Positions 43,140 through 51,880 of a stretch of 64,000 nucleotides of DNA are shown one piece after another. Under the pieces are notes generated by a model, which was not told where the DNA came from, searched no databases, and saw only the letters and a list, made by a program, of their open reading frames with translations. The stretch's first letter is position 1. Every line of letters starts with the position of its first letter. The stretch is from assembly GCA_947072905.1 (NCBI GenBank), contig CAMTKF010000001.1, positions 1-64,000 of the forward strand. The letters run 5' to 3'. A program made the translations under genes and the position numbers. The stretch comes from an uncultured Bacteroidales bacterium (GTDB taxonomy: Bacteria > Bacteroidota > Bacteroidia > Bacteroidales > Muribaculaceae).

Positions 43140-44209
43140 TGTGCCAGGGATTCATAGTTCTATTTTCGTTCTTATCGCTGCTCTTCGGCTACGACGAAGC
43201 AGAAATCGTATTTGCCGGAGATGCTATGATGCACAAGGCACAGATAGAAGCCGCCCGGCAGAGTGACGGCTCGTATGATTTTGATGAATATTTCTCTGAA
43301 ATAGACGGTTATATAGGAAGCGCTGATTATGCGGTTGTTAATCTTGAAACTCCGGTTTCAGCGCCTCCTCACACCGGCTACCCATGCTTTAATGCTCCTG
43401 AGGAATACATTGATGCTCTTGCCGATGCCGGATTCGATCTTTTCCTTACCGCCAACAACCATACGCTTGACCGCCGCGACCGCGGCCTTGTAAGTACCAT
43501 TGATAATCTTGACAAACGCAATCTCGATCACATAGGCACTTATAAGGATTCGGAACATAGAAGTTCAGCGATGCCTTTTATAAAGACAGTAAACAATATA
43601 AAAGTGGCATTCTTGAACTATACCTACGGGACTAATGGAATCACCCCCGGCAATAAGGTCAAGGTAGACTATATCGACCGCAAACTCATCAAGGGCGACA
43701 TAGAGGCTGCACGTAGCGCCGGTGCCGAATACATCATCGCATGTATCCATTGGGGCAACGAATATCAGCTGTTGCCGTCGGCCGAACAGAAGTCGCTCGT
43801 ACAGTTTATGCGCGATAACGGAGTTGATGCCATTATCGGAGGTCATCCGCATGTAATCCAGCCAATGGAGATTACAGCCGGCGATTCAAGGCTGCTTACC
43901 GTATATTCCTTAGGAAACTTCATTTCCAACATGAAGACCAAGGACACACGCGGCGGCGCATTGGTCAGAATAAGGATTACCCGAGGCGATGATAACAAAG
44001 TGAGGTTGACCGATGCGTCATACAGGCTTGTGTATACCGAACCGGCCACTTCAAATCATAATTTCAGATTGAAATGGGTTGATAATTCAACAGATTACAG
44101 AGCAAAATCATTCTCAGACTCAGCCAGGGACATTTTCAAAAAGCACAATAAAAACATCACCGAAGACATTCCCGGCCACTTGTCAAGAATATTGCAAACT
44201 GCTAATTAA
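43139..44209 (+). CDS. CapA-family (PGA_cap) metallophosphatase-like protein
   Basis: A 356-residue protein starting at ATG 43139, overlapping the folD stop by one base. A short hydrophobic N-terminus (FIVLFSFLSLLFG) may be a signal or anchor. The PGA_cap domain shows IVFAGDAMMH, YAVVNLETPVS, TANNHTLDRRDRG, IHWGNEYQ and IIGGHPHVIQP, which are the metal-binding D/N/H motifs. Relatives are annotated as poly-gamma-glutamate capsule proteins, but no capB/capC partners are present, so its true substrate is unknown. Confidence 0.88.
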   Translation: MCQGFIVLFSFLSLLFGYDEAEIVFAGDAMMHKAQIEAARQSDGSYDFDEYFSEIDGYIGSADYAVVNLETPVSAPPHTGYPCFNAPEEYIDALADAGFDLFLTANNHTLDRRDRGLVSTIDNLDKRNLDHIGTYKDSEHRSSAMPFIKTVNNIKVAFLNYTYGTNGITPGNKVKVDYIDRKLIKGDIEAARSAGAEYIIACIHWGNEYQLLPSAEQKSLVQFMRDNGVDAIIGGHPHVIQPMEITAGDSRLLTVYSLGNFISNMKTKDTRGGALVRIRITRGDDNKVRLTDASYRLVYTEPATSNHNFRLKWVDNSTDYRAKSFSDSARDIFKKHNKNITEDIPGHLSRILQTAN

Positions 44210-44244
44210 TTAAAAAAATTATCCGCCCTTTGACAATTTCTGCG

Positions 44245-44252
44245 TAACTTTG
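44245..44252 (+). promoter_or_regulatory. -7 box (TAACTTTG) of tpiA
   Basis: TAACTTTGC lies 43 nt before the tpiA ATG. No TTTG stands 20 nt upstream; one at 44229-44232 is too close. Confidence 0.55.
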
Positions 44253-44294
44253 CATAAAAATAATCTTTAACAAAAACTAAAATACAATATCAAA

Positions 44295-45050
44295 ATGAGA
44301 AAGAACATTGTAGCAGGCAACTGGAAAATGAACACAACCCTTCCTGAGGGTGTAAAGCTTGCCGAAGAAGTAAATGCCGCTGTAGCAGCTGCTAAGCCCA
44401 ATTGCGATGTAATCATCTGCGTACCTTTCACACACCTCGCACCCGTTGCAGGCGTTATCGACCAGAACGTTCTCGGCCTTGGTGCTGAAAACTGCGCCAA
44501 CCACGAAAAAGGTGCTTACACCGGCGAAGTTTCCGCTCCCATGGTAGCTTCAACCGGCGCCAAGTACGTAATCCTTGGCCACAGCGAACGTCGTCAGTAC
44601 TACAACGAAGATTCTGCTATCCTCCGCGAGAAGCTTGCACTTGCCCTTGCCAACGGCCTTACCCCCATCTTCTGCATCGGTGAAGTTCTTGAAGAACGCG
44701 AAAACGGCTCTTTCAACGAAGTTGTAAAGACTCAGATTGAAGAAGCTCTCTTTGACCTCAGCGCTGAAGATTTCTCCAAGATCATCCTCGCTTACGAACC
44801 CGTATGGGCTATCGGCACAGGCAAGACCGCTACTCCCGAACAGGCTGAAGACATGCACGCCCACATCCGCGCAACCATCGCTGCAAAATATGGCGAAGAA
44901 GTTGCCGCAAACACCTCTATTCTCTACGGTGGTTCTTGCAAGCCCTCAAATGCAGCCGAACTCTTTGCAAAGCCCGACATCGACGGTGGTCTTATCGGCG
45001 GTGCTGCTCTCAAGTGCGAAGACTTCATGGGCATCGTAAATGCTTTCTAA
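44295..45050 (+). CDS. tpiA: Triose-phosphate isomerase
   Basis: A 251-residue glycolytic enzyme interconverting dihydroxyacetone phosphate and glyceraldehyde 3-phosphate. Catalytic residues K11 (AGNWKMN), H96 (ILGHSERR) and E168 ([11 protein letters not shown]) are present, with the phosphate loop GGAALK near the end. Synonymous codon choice looks strongly biased toward C-ending codons, as expected for a highly expressed gene. It is a single-gene unit with its own promoter element and terminator. Confidence 0.98.
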   Translation: MRKNIVAGNWKMNTTLPEGVKLAEEVNAAVAAAKPNCDVIICVPFTHLAPVAGVIDQNVLGLGAENCANHEKGAYTGEVSAPMVASTGAKYVILGHSERRQYYNEDSAILREKLALALANGLTPIFCIGEVLEERENGSFNEVVKTQIEEALFDLSAEDFSKIILAYEPVWAIGTGKTATPEQAEDMHAHIRATIAAKYGEEVAANTSILYGGSCKPSNAAELFAKPDIDGGLIGGAALKCEDFMGIVNAF

Positions 45051-45080
45051 TATCAGATTTTAATTACGTCTGACTTCTAT

Positions 45081-45117
45081 AAAAGGAGGTAACCGGCATG
45101 GTTACTTCCTTTTTTTA
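45081..45117 (+). terminator. Rho-independent terminator of tpiA
   Basis: AAAAGGAGGTAACC (45081-45094) pairs with GGTTACTTCCTTTT (45100-45113) with one G-T pair, followed by T to 45116. Confidence 0.85.
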
Positions 45118-45125
45118 TTACAACA

Positions 45126-45157
45126 TTTGCGACTGCAAGATTATTTTCTTAATTTTG
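45126..45157 (+). promoter_or_regulatory. Promoter of the SPOR-folE pair
   Basis: TTTG (45126-45129), 20 nt, TAATTTTG (45150-45157). The start near 45163 excludes a longer N-terminus for the SPOR protein. Confidence 0.8.
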
Positions 45158-45181
45158 CACTTACTTTTTAACAGCTATGTC

Positions 45182-45682
45182 ATGAATTTAGTAAAACGTC
45201 TCTCAATAACAATAGTCGCCCTTGTCGCGATTGTAGCCGGCAGCAACGCACAGACTATCTCTGCCGACACCATCGCCATCATCCGGCAGATAGAGTCATC
45301 AGGCAACATACATGTATCCTACCCCGACGGACTTTATAAAATCTTGTCAGGTGAAAACGTTACCGAGATTGTTAAAGAAGATGATGACGAACCCAAGAAT
45401 TCATCGACCTCAAAATCATCAACCCGAGTAGGCTACCGTATTCAGGTTTTTGATGATAATAACGTACGCACAGCCCAGCACGAGGCGCAGAACCGCAAAC
45501 GACACATTGAGTCGCGTTTCCCGGAATACAGAGTCTACACTCAGTTTAACTCTCCCTATTGGCGAGTAAAAGTAGGCGATTTCCGCACAAGGTCTGAGGC
45601 CGAAGCTGCCATGGCAGCTATCCGCTCGGCATTCCCCGGCTATGGCGCCCAGTTACGTGTGGTACGCGACAGAATTAACTAA
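45182..45682 (+). CDS. SPOR-domain envelope protein
   Basis: A 166-residue protein starting at ATG 45182, fixed by the promoter upstream. It has a Sec signal peptide (LSITIVALVAIVAGSNAQ), a short linker rich in S, T and K, and a C-terminal SPOR domain (about 82-166: GYRIQVFDDNNVRTAQHEAQ ... YWRVKVGDFRTRSEAEAAM). SPOR domains bind denuded septal peptidoglycan, so it is probably a periplasmic cell-division or wall-associated protein. It shares a transcript with folE, 15 nt downstream, without an obvious functional link. Confidence 0.88.
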   Translation: MNLVKRLSITIVALVAIVAGSNAQTISADTIAIIRQIESSGNIHVSYPDGLYKILSGENVTEIVKEDDDEPKNSSTSKSSTRVGYRIQVFDDNNVRTAQHEAQNRKRHIESRFPEYRVYTQFNSPYWRVKVGDFRTRSEAEAAMAAIRSAFPGYGAQLRVVRDRIN

Positions 45683-45697
45683 ACCGGTTTCCTTATA

Positions 45698-46288
45698 ATG
45701 AACGAAGAAATAAAAAAGCTCTCCGACGACGAAAGAATAGAGCTGATAGCCGGACATCTTGACGAAATAATTACTCTGCTTGGTGAAGATGTAAGCCGCG
45801 AGGGTCTTGTGAAGACTCCACTCCGCGCCGCCAAAGCTCTTTACTATCTTACTTCCGGTTATCGCACCGATGCCTCACAGACTCTCGAAGAAGCACTGTT
45901 CGAGCATGAAGGCTCAAAAATTGTAACCGTTCGCGACATTGAGTTTTATTCAATGTGCGAGCATCATGTTCTCCCGTTTTTCGGTCATATTTCAATAGCA
46001 TATATTCCCGACAAGAAGATTGTCGGGCTTAGCAAGCTTGCCAGAGTGGTAAACGTATGCGCCCGCAAACTGCAGGTACAGGAACGTCTGACCAGTGAAG
46101 TGGCAAATGTAATATCCCGTACTCTCGGAGCCAAGGGTGTGTTGGTTGTATGCGAGGCTCGCCACATGTGCATGATGATGCGTGGCGTGGAGAAGCAGGA
46201 ATCCACTACCGTAACTGTTGAATATACAGGACTGTTTGACAGTGATGCCTCCCTGAGGCGAGAGGCTATTGACGCCTTGAGACATTGA
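45698..46288 (+). CDS. folE: GTP cyclohydrolase I
   Basis: First step of tetrahydrofolate synthesis, GTP to dihydroneopterin triphosphate. The 196-residue protein keeps the zinc ligands C87 and H90 (SMCEHHVLPF) and C158 (CEARHMCMMMRG), and the loop VGLSKLARVV. It belongs to the type IA enzymes. Cotranscribed with the SPOR protein gene. Confidence 0.97.
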   Translation: MNEEIKKLSDDERIELIAGHLDEIITLLGEDVSREGLVKTPLRAAKALYYLTSGYRTDASQTLEEALFEHEGSKIVTVRDIEFYSMCEHHVLPFFGHISIAYIPDKKIVGLSKLARVVNVCARKLQVQERLTSEVANVISRTLGAKGVLVVCEARHMCMMMRGVEKQESTTVTVEYTGLFDSDASLRREAIDALRH

Positions 46289-46346
46289 AGCGAAACAATT
46301 AATGAAAAAATTCCGTAATTACGTTCTCAGTACGAAATTTTTTTAT

Positions 46347-46354
46347 TACCTTTG
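46347..46354 (+). promoter_or_regulatory. -7 box (TACCTTTG) of the class II aldolase gene
   Basis: TACCTTTGC fits TAnnTTTG and lies 48 nt before ATG 46403. It overlaps a longer start candidate at 46352, which is therefore rejected. No clear -33 box. Confidence 0.55.
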
Positions 46355-46402
46355 CAAAAGAAATTTATTCTGATAGTTACAACTCTAATAATAAAACTCC
46401 AA

Positions 46403-47401
46403 ATGGTAAGTTACAAAGAATTAGGTCTTGTAAACACTCGCGAGATGTTTGCCAAGGCAATCAAGGGCGGCTATGCTATCCCCGCTTTCAACTTCAATAA
46501 TATGGAGCAGCTCCAGGCTATAATCAAGGCTGCTTCTGAAGAAAAATCTCCCGTTATCCTTCAGGTTTCAAAGGGTGCCCGCAACTATGCCAACGCTACT
46601 CTCCTCCGCTATATGGCTCAGGGTGCTGTTGAATATGCCAAGGAACTCGGCTGGACCAATCCTCAGATTGTTCTCCACCTCGACCACGGCGACAGCTTCG
46701 AACTTTGCAAGAGCTGCATTGACCTCGGCTTCTCTTCTGTAATGATCGACGGTTCTCATCTTCCCTACGAAGAAAACGTAGCCCTCACCAAGCAGGTAGT
46801 TGACTACGCCCACCAGTACGATGTAACCGTTGAAGGTGAACTCGGCGTTCTCGCAGGTGTTGAAGATGAAGTTTCTTCTGACCACCACACCTATACCGAT
46901 CCCGAAGAAGTAATTGACTTCGCCACACGTACCGGCTGCGACTCTCTCGCTATCTCTATCGGTACTTCTCACGGTGCTTACAAGTTCACTCCCGAACAGT
47001 GCACCCGCAACGAAGACGGCAAGCTCGTTCCCCCTCCATTGGCTTTCGATGTACTCGACGCTGTAATGGAAAAACTTCCCGGATTCCCCATCGTACTCCA
47101 CGGTTCTTCATCAGTTCCCCAGGAAGAAGTTGAAACCATCAACATGTTTGGTGGCAAACTTCCCGATGCAATCGGTATTCCCGAAGAACAGCTCCGCAAG
47201 GCTGCAAAGAGCGCCGTATGCAAAATCAACATCGACTCTGACAGCCGTCTTGCCATGACCGCCGCCGTACGTCGCGTATTCGCTGAAAAGCCCGCTGAAT
47301 TCGACCCCCGTAAATACCTCGGTCCGGCTCGCGACAACATGGAGAAACTTTACAAGCACAAGATTGTAAACGTTCTCGGTTCTGCCGGCAAAGCTGAATA
47401 A
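46403..47401 (+). CDS. fba: Class II fructose-bisphosphate aldolase
   Basis: A 332-residue zinc-dependent glycolytic aldolase. It begins MVSYKELGLVNTREMFAKA and shows AIPAFNFNNMEQL, the metal ligand motif VLHLDHGDS, GVEDEVSSDHHTY, and VLHGSSSVP. The start at 46403 follows from the promoter box. Strongly biased codon use, as in tpiA, fits high expression. A hairpin terminator follows. Confidence 0.96.
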   Translation: MVSYKELGLVNTREMFAKAIKGGYAIPAFNFNNMEQLQAIIKAASEEKSPVILQVSKGARNYANATLLRYMAQGAVEYAKELGWTNPQIVLHLDHGDSFELCKSCIDLGFSSVMIDGSHLPYEENVALTKQVVDYAHQYDVTVEGELGVLAGVEDEVSSDHHTYTDPEEVIDFATRTGCDSLAISIGTSHGAYKFTPEQCTRNEDGKLVPPPLAFDVLDAVMEKLPGFPIVLHGSSSVPQEEVETINMFGGKLPDAIGIPEEQLRKAAKSAVCKINIDSDSRLAMTAAVRRVFAEKPAEFDPRKYLGPARDNMEKLYKHKIVNVLGSAGKAE

Positions 47402-47423
47402 TTCAGATTTTTTAACGGAATAT

Positions 47424-47457
47424 AAAGGTGGACACCACAGAGGTGTTCACCTTTTTT
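47424..47457 (+). terminator. Rho-independent terminator of the aldolase gene
   Basis: AAAGGTG-ACACC (47424-47435) pairs with GGTGT-CACCTTT (47442-47454), followed by T to 47457. Confidence 0.85.
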
Positions 47458-47591
47458 AGTATCTCATCGGGCCAATGATTCACAAATTTTTTAAGATTTT
47501 TAATTTATCTCAATAAAAATTGCTTTTTCAATTGTTCATATATTATCAACTACTTATTCTATAATCTATATTATAAAAATAACGCGTAATA

Positions 47592-49208
47592 ATGAGCAAT
47601 AAATCATCTACCGCCTCGTCCGGCGAGCAGTACACAGCATCCGGACGAAAGAAACTCGTTTCAACGGCCAAAGGCTCTATCACCATGACGGCCATGGCAA
47701 TCATGATTGTCACCTCAATACTTAGTCTCCGAGGTCTGCCCTCAGAAGCCAAGTATGGTGTACAATCAATTTTCTTTTATGTATTCGCGGCAATTGTATT
47801 CCTGTTGCCGTATTCATTGGTCTGCGCCGAACTTGCGTCTACCTACACCAAGAGCGGCGGCCTGTATCGCTGGGTTTCAGAAGCTTTCGGCCCCCGGTGG
47901 GGATGGACAGCCATGTTCCTTGAATGGCAGACTGTCGTTATATGGTTCCCGACAGTTCTCATGTTTGGAGCGGCATCACTCGCATATATTTTCTGGCCCG
48001 AAAGTTTCGATCAGGCACTTGCCTCAAACAAATACTATGCACTCAGCATAGCCCTGATCATATATTGGGCTGCGACATTCAACGCATTCCGCGGTCAACA
48101 CTCCGCCAACAAGCTCACTAACTACGGAGGTATGGTAGGTACTATCATACCCGGTGTCATTCTGATCGTGGCCACTATTGTGTACGTATGTCTTGGCAAA
48201 CCTATCGCATTGGAAGATGTATCATTCCTCCCTGATTTTTCAAATGTAGGAACAATCGTTCTGGCAGCCTCCATTTTCCTCTTTTACGCAGGTATGGAGA
48301 TTCAGGCAATCCATATCAACGATATGAAAGATCCTGCAAGAAATTTCCCTAAAGCAGTATTCCTTTCAATTATAATAATTGTACTGGTATATGCTCTCGG
48401 CACTTTGGCTATCGGTATACTCGTACCGTCAAAAGACATCAATCTGCTTCAGGCTCTGCTGGTATCATACAAGTCGCTTTGGTCAAGTTTCAACCTTGGT
48501 TGGGTAGGCAATATTATGGCTCTTTTCATTATGTTTGGCGTAGTCGGTCAGATAAGCGCCCTGGTCACGGGGCCATCTACCGGACTTATGGCTGTAGCTC
48601 AGTCAGGCTACCTGCCCCGCTCTATTCAGCGCACCAATAAGAACAGCGTCAACACACGCATCCTCTACATTCAGGGAATATTCGTATCTCTTATCTGCCT
48701 GTTGCAGATCATACTGCCAACTGTTGAATCTGCATATCAGATTATGTCGCAGATGGCAACCATCATCTATCTTGTGATGGTTATACTGATTTACGGAGCA
48801 TTTATACGTCTTCGCCACACGCAGCCAAACAAGAAGCGCGGATTCCGTGTACCCGGCGGTGTTGTTGGAGAAATCATAGTATGTGCCGTGGGTATATCCG
48901 GAGCGCTGCTTGCATTAGTGCTCAGTTACCTGCCACCGGCCCAGATTGCCACCGGCTCACCCGTAGTTTATGTAGGAATCATCATAATTGGTGTGGGACT
49001 TATCATAGGACTGCCGTTGGTGGTCTATCAACTCAGAAAACCCTCGTGGCGCAATCCTGATGCTCACTTCTATCCTTTTGACTGGCAGATAGAAGGCCGC
49101 AAACCGTCGGAAGTTTCCAAATGGACTCCCGGTTATGTTCCTACCGAAGAAGAAGTTGAAGCTGCCGAGGATTCGGCAATCTCAAAGCACGGCACAGACA
49201 AAATCTGA
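47592..49208 (+). CDS. APC-family amino-acid permease (GadC-like)
   Basis: A 538-residue inner-membrane protein with about twelve hydrophobic segments. Near the N-terminus SILSLRGLPSEAKYG is the motif of the glutamate:GABA antiporter (GadC) branch, followed by LPYSLVCAELASTYTKSGGLY. The C-terminal soluble tail (FDWQIEGRKPSEVSKWTPGYV) resembles the plug of GadC. The exchanged amino acids cannot be named, and no glutamate decarboxylase gene lies nearby. A terminator follows. Confidence 0.9.
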   Translation: MSNKSSTASSGEQYTASGRKKLVSTAKGSITMTAMAIMIVTSILSLRGLPSEAKYGVQSIFFYVFAAIVFLLPYSLVCAELASTYTKSGGLYRWVSEAFGPRWGWTAMFLEWQTVVIWFPTVLMFGAASLAYIFWPESFDQALASNKYYALSIALIIYWAATFNAFRGQHSANKLTNYGGMVGTIIPGVILIVATIVYVCLGKPIALEDVSFLPDFSNVGTIVLAASIFLFYAGMEIQAIHINDMKDPARNFPKAVFLSIIIIVLVYALGTLAIGILVPSKDINLLQALLVSYKSLWSSFNLGWVGNIMALFIMFGVVGQISALVTGPSTGLMAVAQSGYLPRSIQRTNKNSVNTRILYIQGIFVSLICLLQIILPTVESAYQIMSQMATIIYLVMVILIYGAFIRLRHTQPNKKRGFRVPGGVVGEIIVCAVGISGALLALVLSYLPPAQIATGSPVVYVGIIIIGVGLIIGLPLVVYQLRKPSWRNPDAHFYPFDWQIEGRKPSEVSKWTPGYVPTEEEVEAAEDSAISKHGTDKI

Positions 49209-49246
49209 CTTAAAAAACTGTTTAAAATTTAATTTTACAAATTGAT

Positions 49247-49285
49247 AAGAATACGCGGATTCATTGACTCCGCGTATTCTTTATG
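49247..49285 (+). terminator. Rho-independent terminator of the permease gene
   Basis: AAGAATACGCGGA (49247-49259) pairs perfectly with TCCGCGTATTCTT (49269-49281), with a short T-rich 3' side. Confidence 0.8.
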
Positions 49286-49307
49286 TCCTATAACATATCC
49301 GTTTTCG

Positions 49308-49338
49308 TTTGCTGAATAAAAAATAATCCTTAAATTTG
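49308..49338 (+). promoter_or_regulatory. Promoter of the lplA-gcv operon
   Basis: TTTG (49308-49311), 19 nt, TAAATTTG (49331-49338). The start near 49344 fixes lplA initiation at ATG 49363. No glycine riboswitch-like structure is visible in the short leader. Confidence 0.8.
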
Positions 49339-49362
49339 GGCAATTATCAATCTCTTGTGAAG

Positions 49363-50364
49363 ATGAGACGCATTATACTGCCCGATATGACTGATGCCGA
49401 TGTTCCTTTCTACCTGTCGGTCGAGGAGTGGTGTGCATACAATCTGCCGTCTGACGAATACTTTTTCGCATGGCAGGTGAATCCAAGCATCATTTGTGGA
49501 AGGCATCAGGAAATAGACAATGAAGTCAATCTTGAGGTTGCCGCAAACGAAGGTATAAAAGTGTGGCGGCGCAAAAGTGGGGGAGGTGCCGTTTTGGCCG
49601 ATATGAACAATGTAATGTTTTCATACATAACTCCCTCTCACGCAGTTCAGACAAGTTTCGACAGCTATACAGGCATGATATGCAACATGCTTAAAAAAAT
49701 TGGCATAAACGCAGAGTCTACCGGTCGTAATGATATTGCAGTAAATGGTCATAAAGTGGCAGGAAATTCATTCCTGAAACTACCGGGACGAAGTATTGTA
49801 CACGGTACGATGCTCTATGACACAAACTTCGACCTGATGGGTAAAGTCCTTACGCCGTCAAAGGCCAAGCTGGTGTCAAAAGGTGTAATTTCCGTTCCGT
49901 CGCGTGTCACCACCCTCAGACAGCTGGGACTTGATATCAGTTGCAGAGAATTCATAGATCAAGCGATTGAATTCCTCTGCCCCACGACAAACCATCCTGT
50001 CATAATAAATAACGAAGATCTTGCTGAAATTTTAGAAATCAGGGAATCATATACAGACCCTGAATTTTTGAGTTTCGGAAAAAAGACAGAACGTAAATCA
50101 ACCCTGCGCACTTATATAGAAGGCGTGGGTGAATTAATCTTCAATTACAGTCTGGATCGCAAAGGGTGCATAAGCCGGCTCGATCTTAATGGCGATTTCC
50201 TGCCGTTGAAGGACATCCCTTCGCACTTTACATCACGATTCATAGGCTGTCGTCCCAAGCTGACCGAATTGCGAACAATTATAAATGATATCAACATTCG
50301 TGAAATCATAACCGGATTAACTGAAGAAAAGCTGATCTCAGCCCTATCCTCACTCCGTAACTAA
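49363..50364 (+). CDS. lplA: Lipoate-protein ligase
   Basis: A 333-residue enzyme attaching lipoate to acceptor lysines. The LplA/BirA fold shows SIICGRHQEI, VWRRKSGGGAVLAD, the catalytic lysine region NGHKVAGNSF, and HGTMLYDTNFDLM. The C-terminal domain (from about 235) is present. Start at ATG 49363, just after the promoter; an upstream TTG lies inside the -7 box. As first gene of the glycine cleavage operon it presumably lipoylates GcvH (K58). Confidence 0.95.
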   Translation: MRRIILPDMTDADVPFYLSVEEWCAYNLPSDEYFFAWQVNPSIICGRHQEIDNEVNLEVAANEGIKVWRRKSGGGAVLADMNNVMFSYITPSHAVQTSFDSYTGMICNMLKKIGINAESTGRNDIAVNGHKVAGNSFLKLPGRSIVHGTMLYDTNFDLMGKVLTPSKAKLVSKGVISVPSRVTTLRQLGLDISCREFIDQAIEFLCPTTNHPVIINNEDLAEILEIRESYTDPEFLSFGKKTERKSTLRTYIEGVGELIFNYSLDRKGCISRLDLNGDFLPLKDIPSHFTSRFIGCRPKLTELRTIINDINIREIITGLTEEKLISALSSLRN

Positions 50365-50382
50365 TACCATAATACAAATCCG

Positions 50383-51471
50383 ATGAAGAAAACCTGCCTA
50401 CATTCAAATCACACATCCCTCGGAGCACTCATGTCGCCCTTCGGAGGTTTTGACATGCCTATCAGCTATGAAGGCATCGAAGCTGAACATCGCGCCGTAC
50501 GCGAAGACGTCGGTGTCTTTGATGTTTCCCACATGGGAGAAGTGCTCATATCCGGCCCGCAGGCCACACTCTTTGTAAACTATATTTTCACCGGCGATAT
50601 CTCTACTCTTGAACCGGGAAAAGTCATCTACGGCATGATGCTCAACGAAAACGGCGGTGTTGTTGATGATCTGTTGGTTTACAAACGCAGCGACTCAGAA
50701 TACTTCCTGGTGATAAACGCCTCTAACATCGACAAAGATGTAGCCTGGATCAAGGCTCATGCAGAAAAGTATGATGTATCGGTAGATGATCAGTGTGATT
50801 TCTGGTCAGAACTCGCCATCCAGGGTCCTCGCGCCGAGGAAGTCATCAAAACCGTACTCGGAATTGACGGCAGTGACCTATCTTTCTACACCTTCAAGGA
50901 TATCAAGACCGATAACGGGCAGCCCATAGTACTGTCACGCACAGGTTACACCGGAGAAGACGGATTTGAACTCTATGCGCCTGCTGAAGTCATTGTAAGC
51001 GCGTGGAACAAGCTGATGCAGGCCGGTGTTGCACCTTGTGGTCTCGGTTGCCGCGACACTCTGCGCTTTGAGGCCGGGCTTCCTCTCTACGGTGACGAAC
51101 TGACTGATGAGATTACTCCCCTTGAAGCCGGTCTCGGTATGTTTGCCAAGGTTGATAAAGAAGGCTTCATTGGTCGCGAAGCTCTCGTAGCTCAGAAAGC
51201 AGAAGGTCTTAAGCGTAAAGTTGTAGGTCTTGAAATCGAAGGCCGTGCAATTCCTCGCCACGGCTATGATGTGCTTGATACAGACGGCAACAAAGTTGGC
51301 GAAATCACCACAGGGTATCATTCCATCACCCTCGACCGCAATCTGGCTATGGCTCTGGTTGACTCAAGATTCTCTGCACTTGACACCCCGCTTCAAGTTC
51401 AGGTACGTCGCAAGGTCTTTCCTGCCAAGGTAATCAAAAAACGCTTCTATACACCTAAGTATAAAAAATAA
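50383..51471 (+). CDS. gcvT: Glycine cleavage T protein (aminomethyltransferase)
   Basis: A 362-residue folate enzyme that transfers the methylene group from aminomethyl-lipoyl-GcvH to tetrahydrofolate and releases ammonia. Motifs include FGGFDMPISYEGIEAEH, FDVSHMGEV, VINASNIDKD (catalytic aspartate) and LGCRDTLRFEAGLPLYG. Second gene of the gcv operon, 18 nt after lplA. Confidence 0.97.
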   Translation: MKKTCLHSNHTSLGALMSPFGGFDMPISYEGIEAEHRAVREDVGVFDVSHMGEVLISGPQATLFVNYIFTGDISTLEPGKVIYGMMLNENGGVVDDLLVYKRSDSEYFLVINASNIDKDVAWIKAHAEKYDVSVDDQCDFWSELAIQGPRAEEVIKTVLGIDGSDLSFYTFKDIKTDNGQPIVLSRTGYTGEDGFELYAPAEVIVSAWNKLMQAGVAPCGLGCRDTLRFEAGLPLYGDELTDEITPLEAGLGMFAKVDKEGFIGREALVAQKAEGLKRKVVGLEIEGRAIPRHGYDVLDTDGNKVGEITTGYHSITLDRNLAMALVDSRFSALDTPLQVQVRRKVFPAKVIKKRFYTPKYKK

Positions 51472-51505
51472 TAAACAATATATAACCCTAAAAAAGTAAA
51501 TAATC

Positions 51506-51877
51506 ATGACATATTTCCTTCCCTCTCACGAATACGCCCGCATCGAAGATAATCTTGCATATATCGGTATCTCCAAGTTCGCTGCAGAACAGCTTGGCAA
51601 CGTAGTATACGTAGATATGCCTGAGGTAGACGATGAAGTTGTTGCCGGCGAAGAATTCGGCGCAATAGAAAGCGTAAAAGCTGCCAGCGACCTCTTCTCA
51701 CCCGTAAGCGGCACCGTTGTTGAAATAAATGAAGAACTTCTCGACAATCCCAAACTCGTCAATGAAGATCCCGAAAAACACTGGATCATCAAGGTAGAAA
51801 TGAGGGATCCTTCAGAACTCGAAAAACTTCTTTCACCCGAAGCATACGCCAAGGTTTGTGAAGCTGAAAAGCATTGA
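51506..51877 (+). CDS. gcvH: Glycine cleavage H protein
   Basis: A 123-residue lipoyl carrier that shuttles the aminomethyl group between the P, T and L proteins. The lipoylated lysine is K58 in GAIESVKAASD. Flanking motifs HEYARIEDNLAYIGIS and LVNEDPEKHWIIKV are standard. It lies 34 nt after gcvT and 3 nt before gcvPA. Confidence 0.98.
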   Translation: MTYFLPSHEYARIEDNLAYIGISKFAAEQLGNVVYVDMPEVDDEVVAGEEFGAIESVKAASDLFSPVSGTVVEINEELLDNPKLVNEDPEKHWIIKVEMRDPSELEKLLSPEAYAKVCEAEKH

Positions 51878-51880
51878 ATT

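Noticed and set aside
49339..49362. Glycine riboswitch or other leader sensor ahead of the gcv operon
   Set aside because: The predicted leader is only about 20 nt, too short for a riboswitch.
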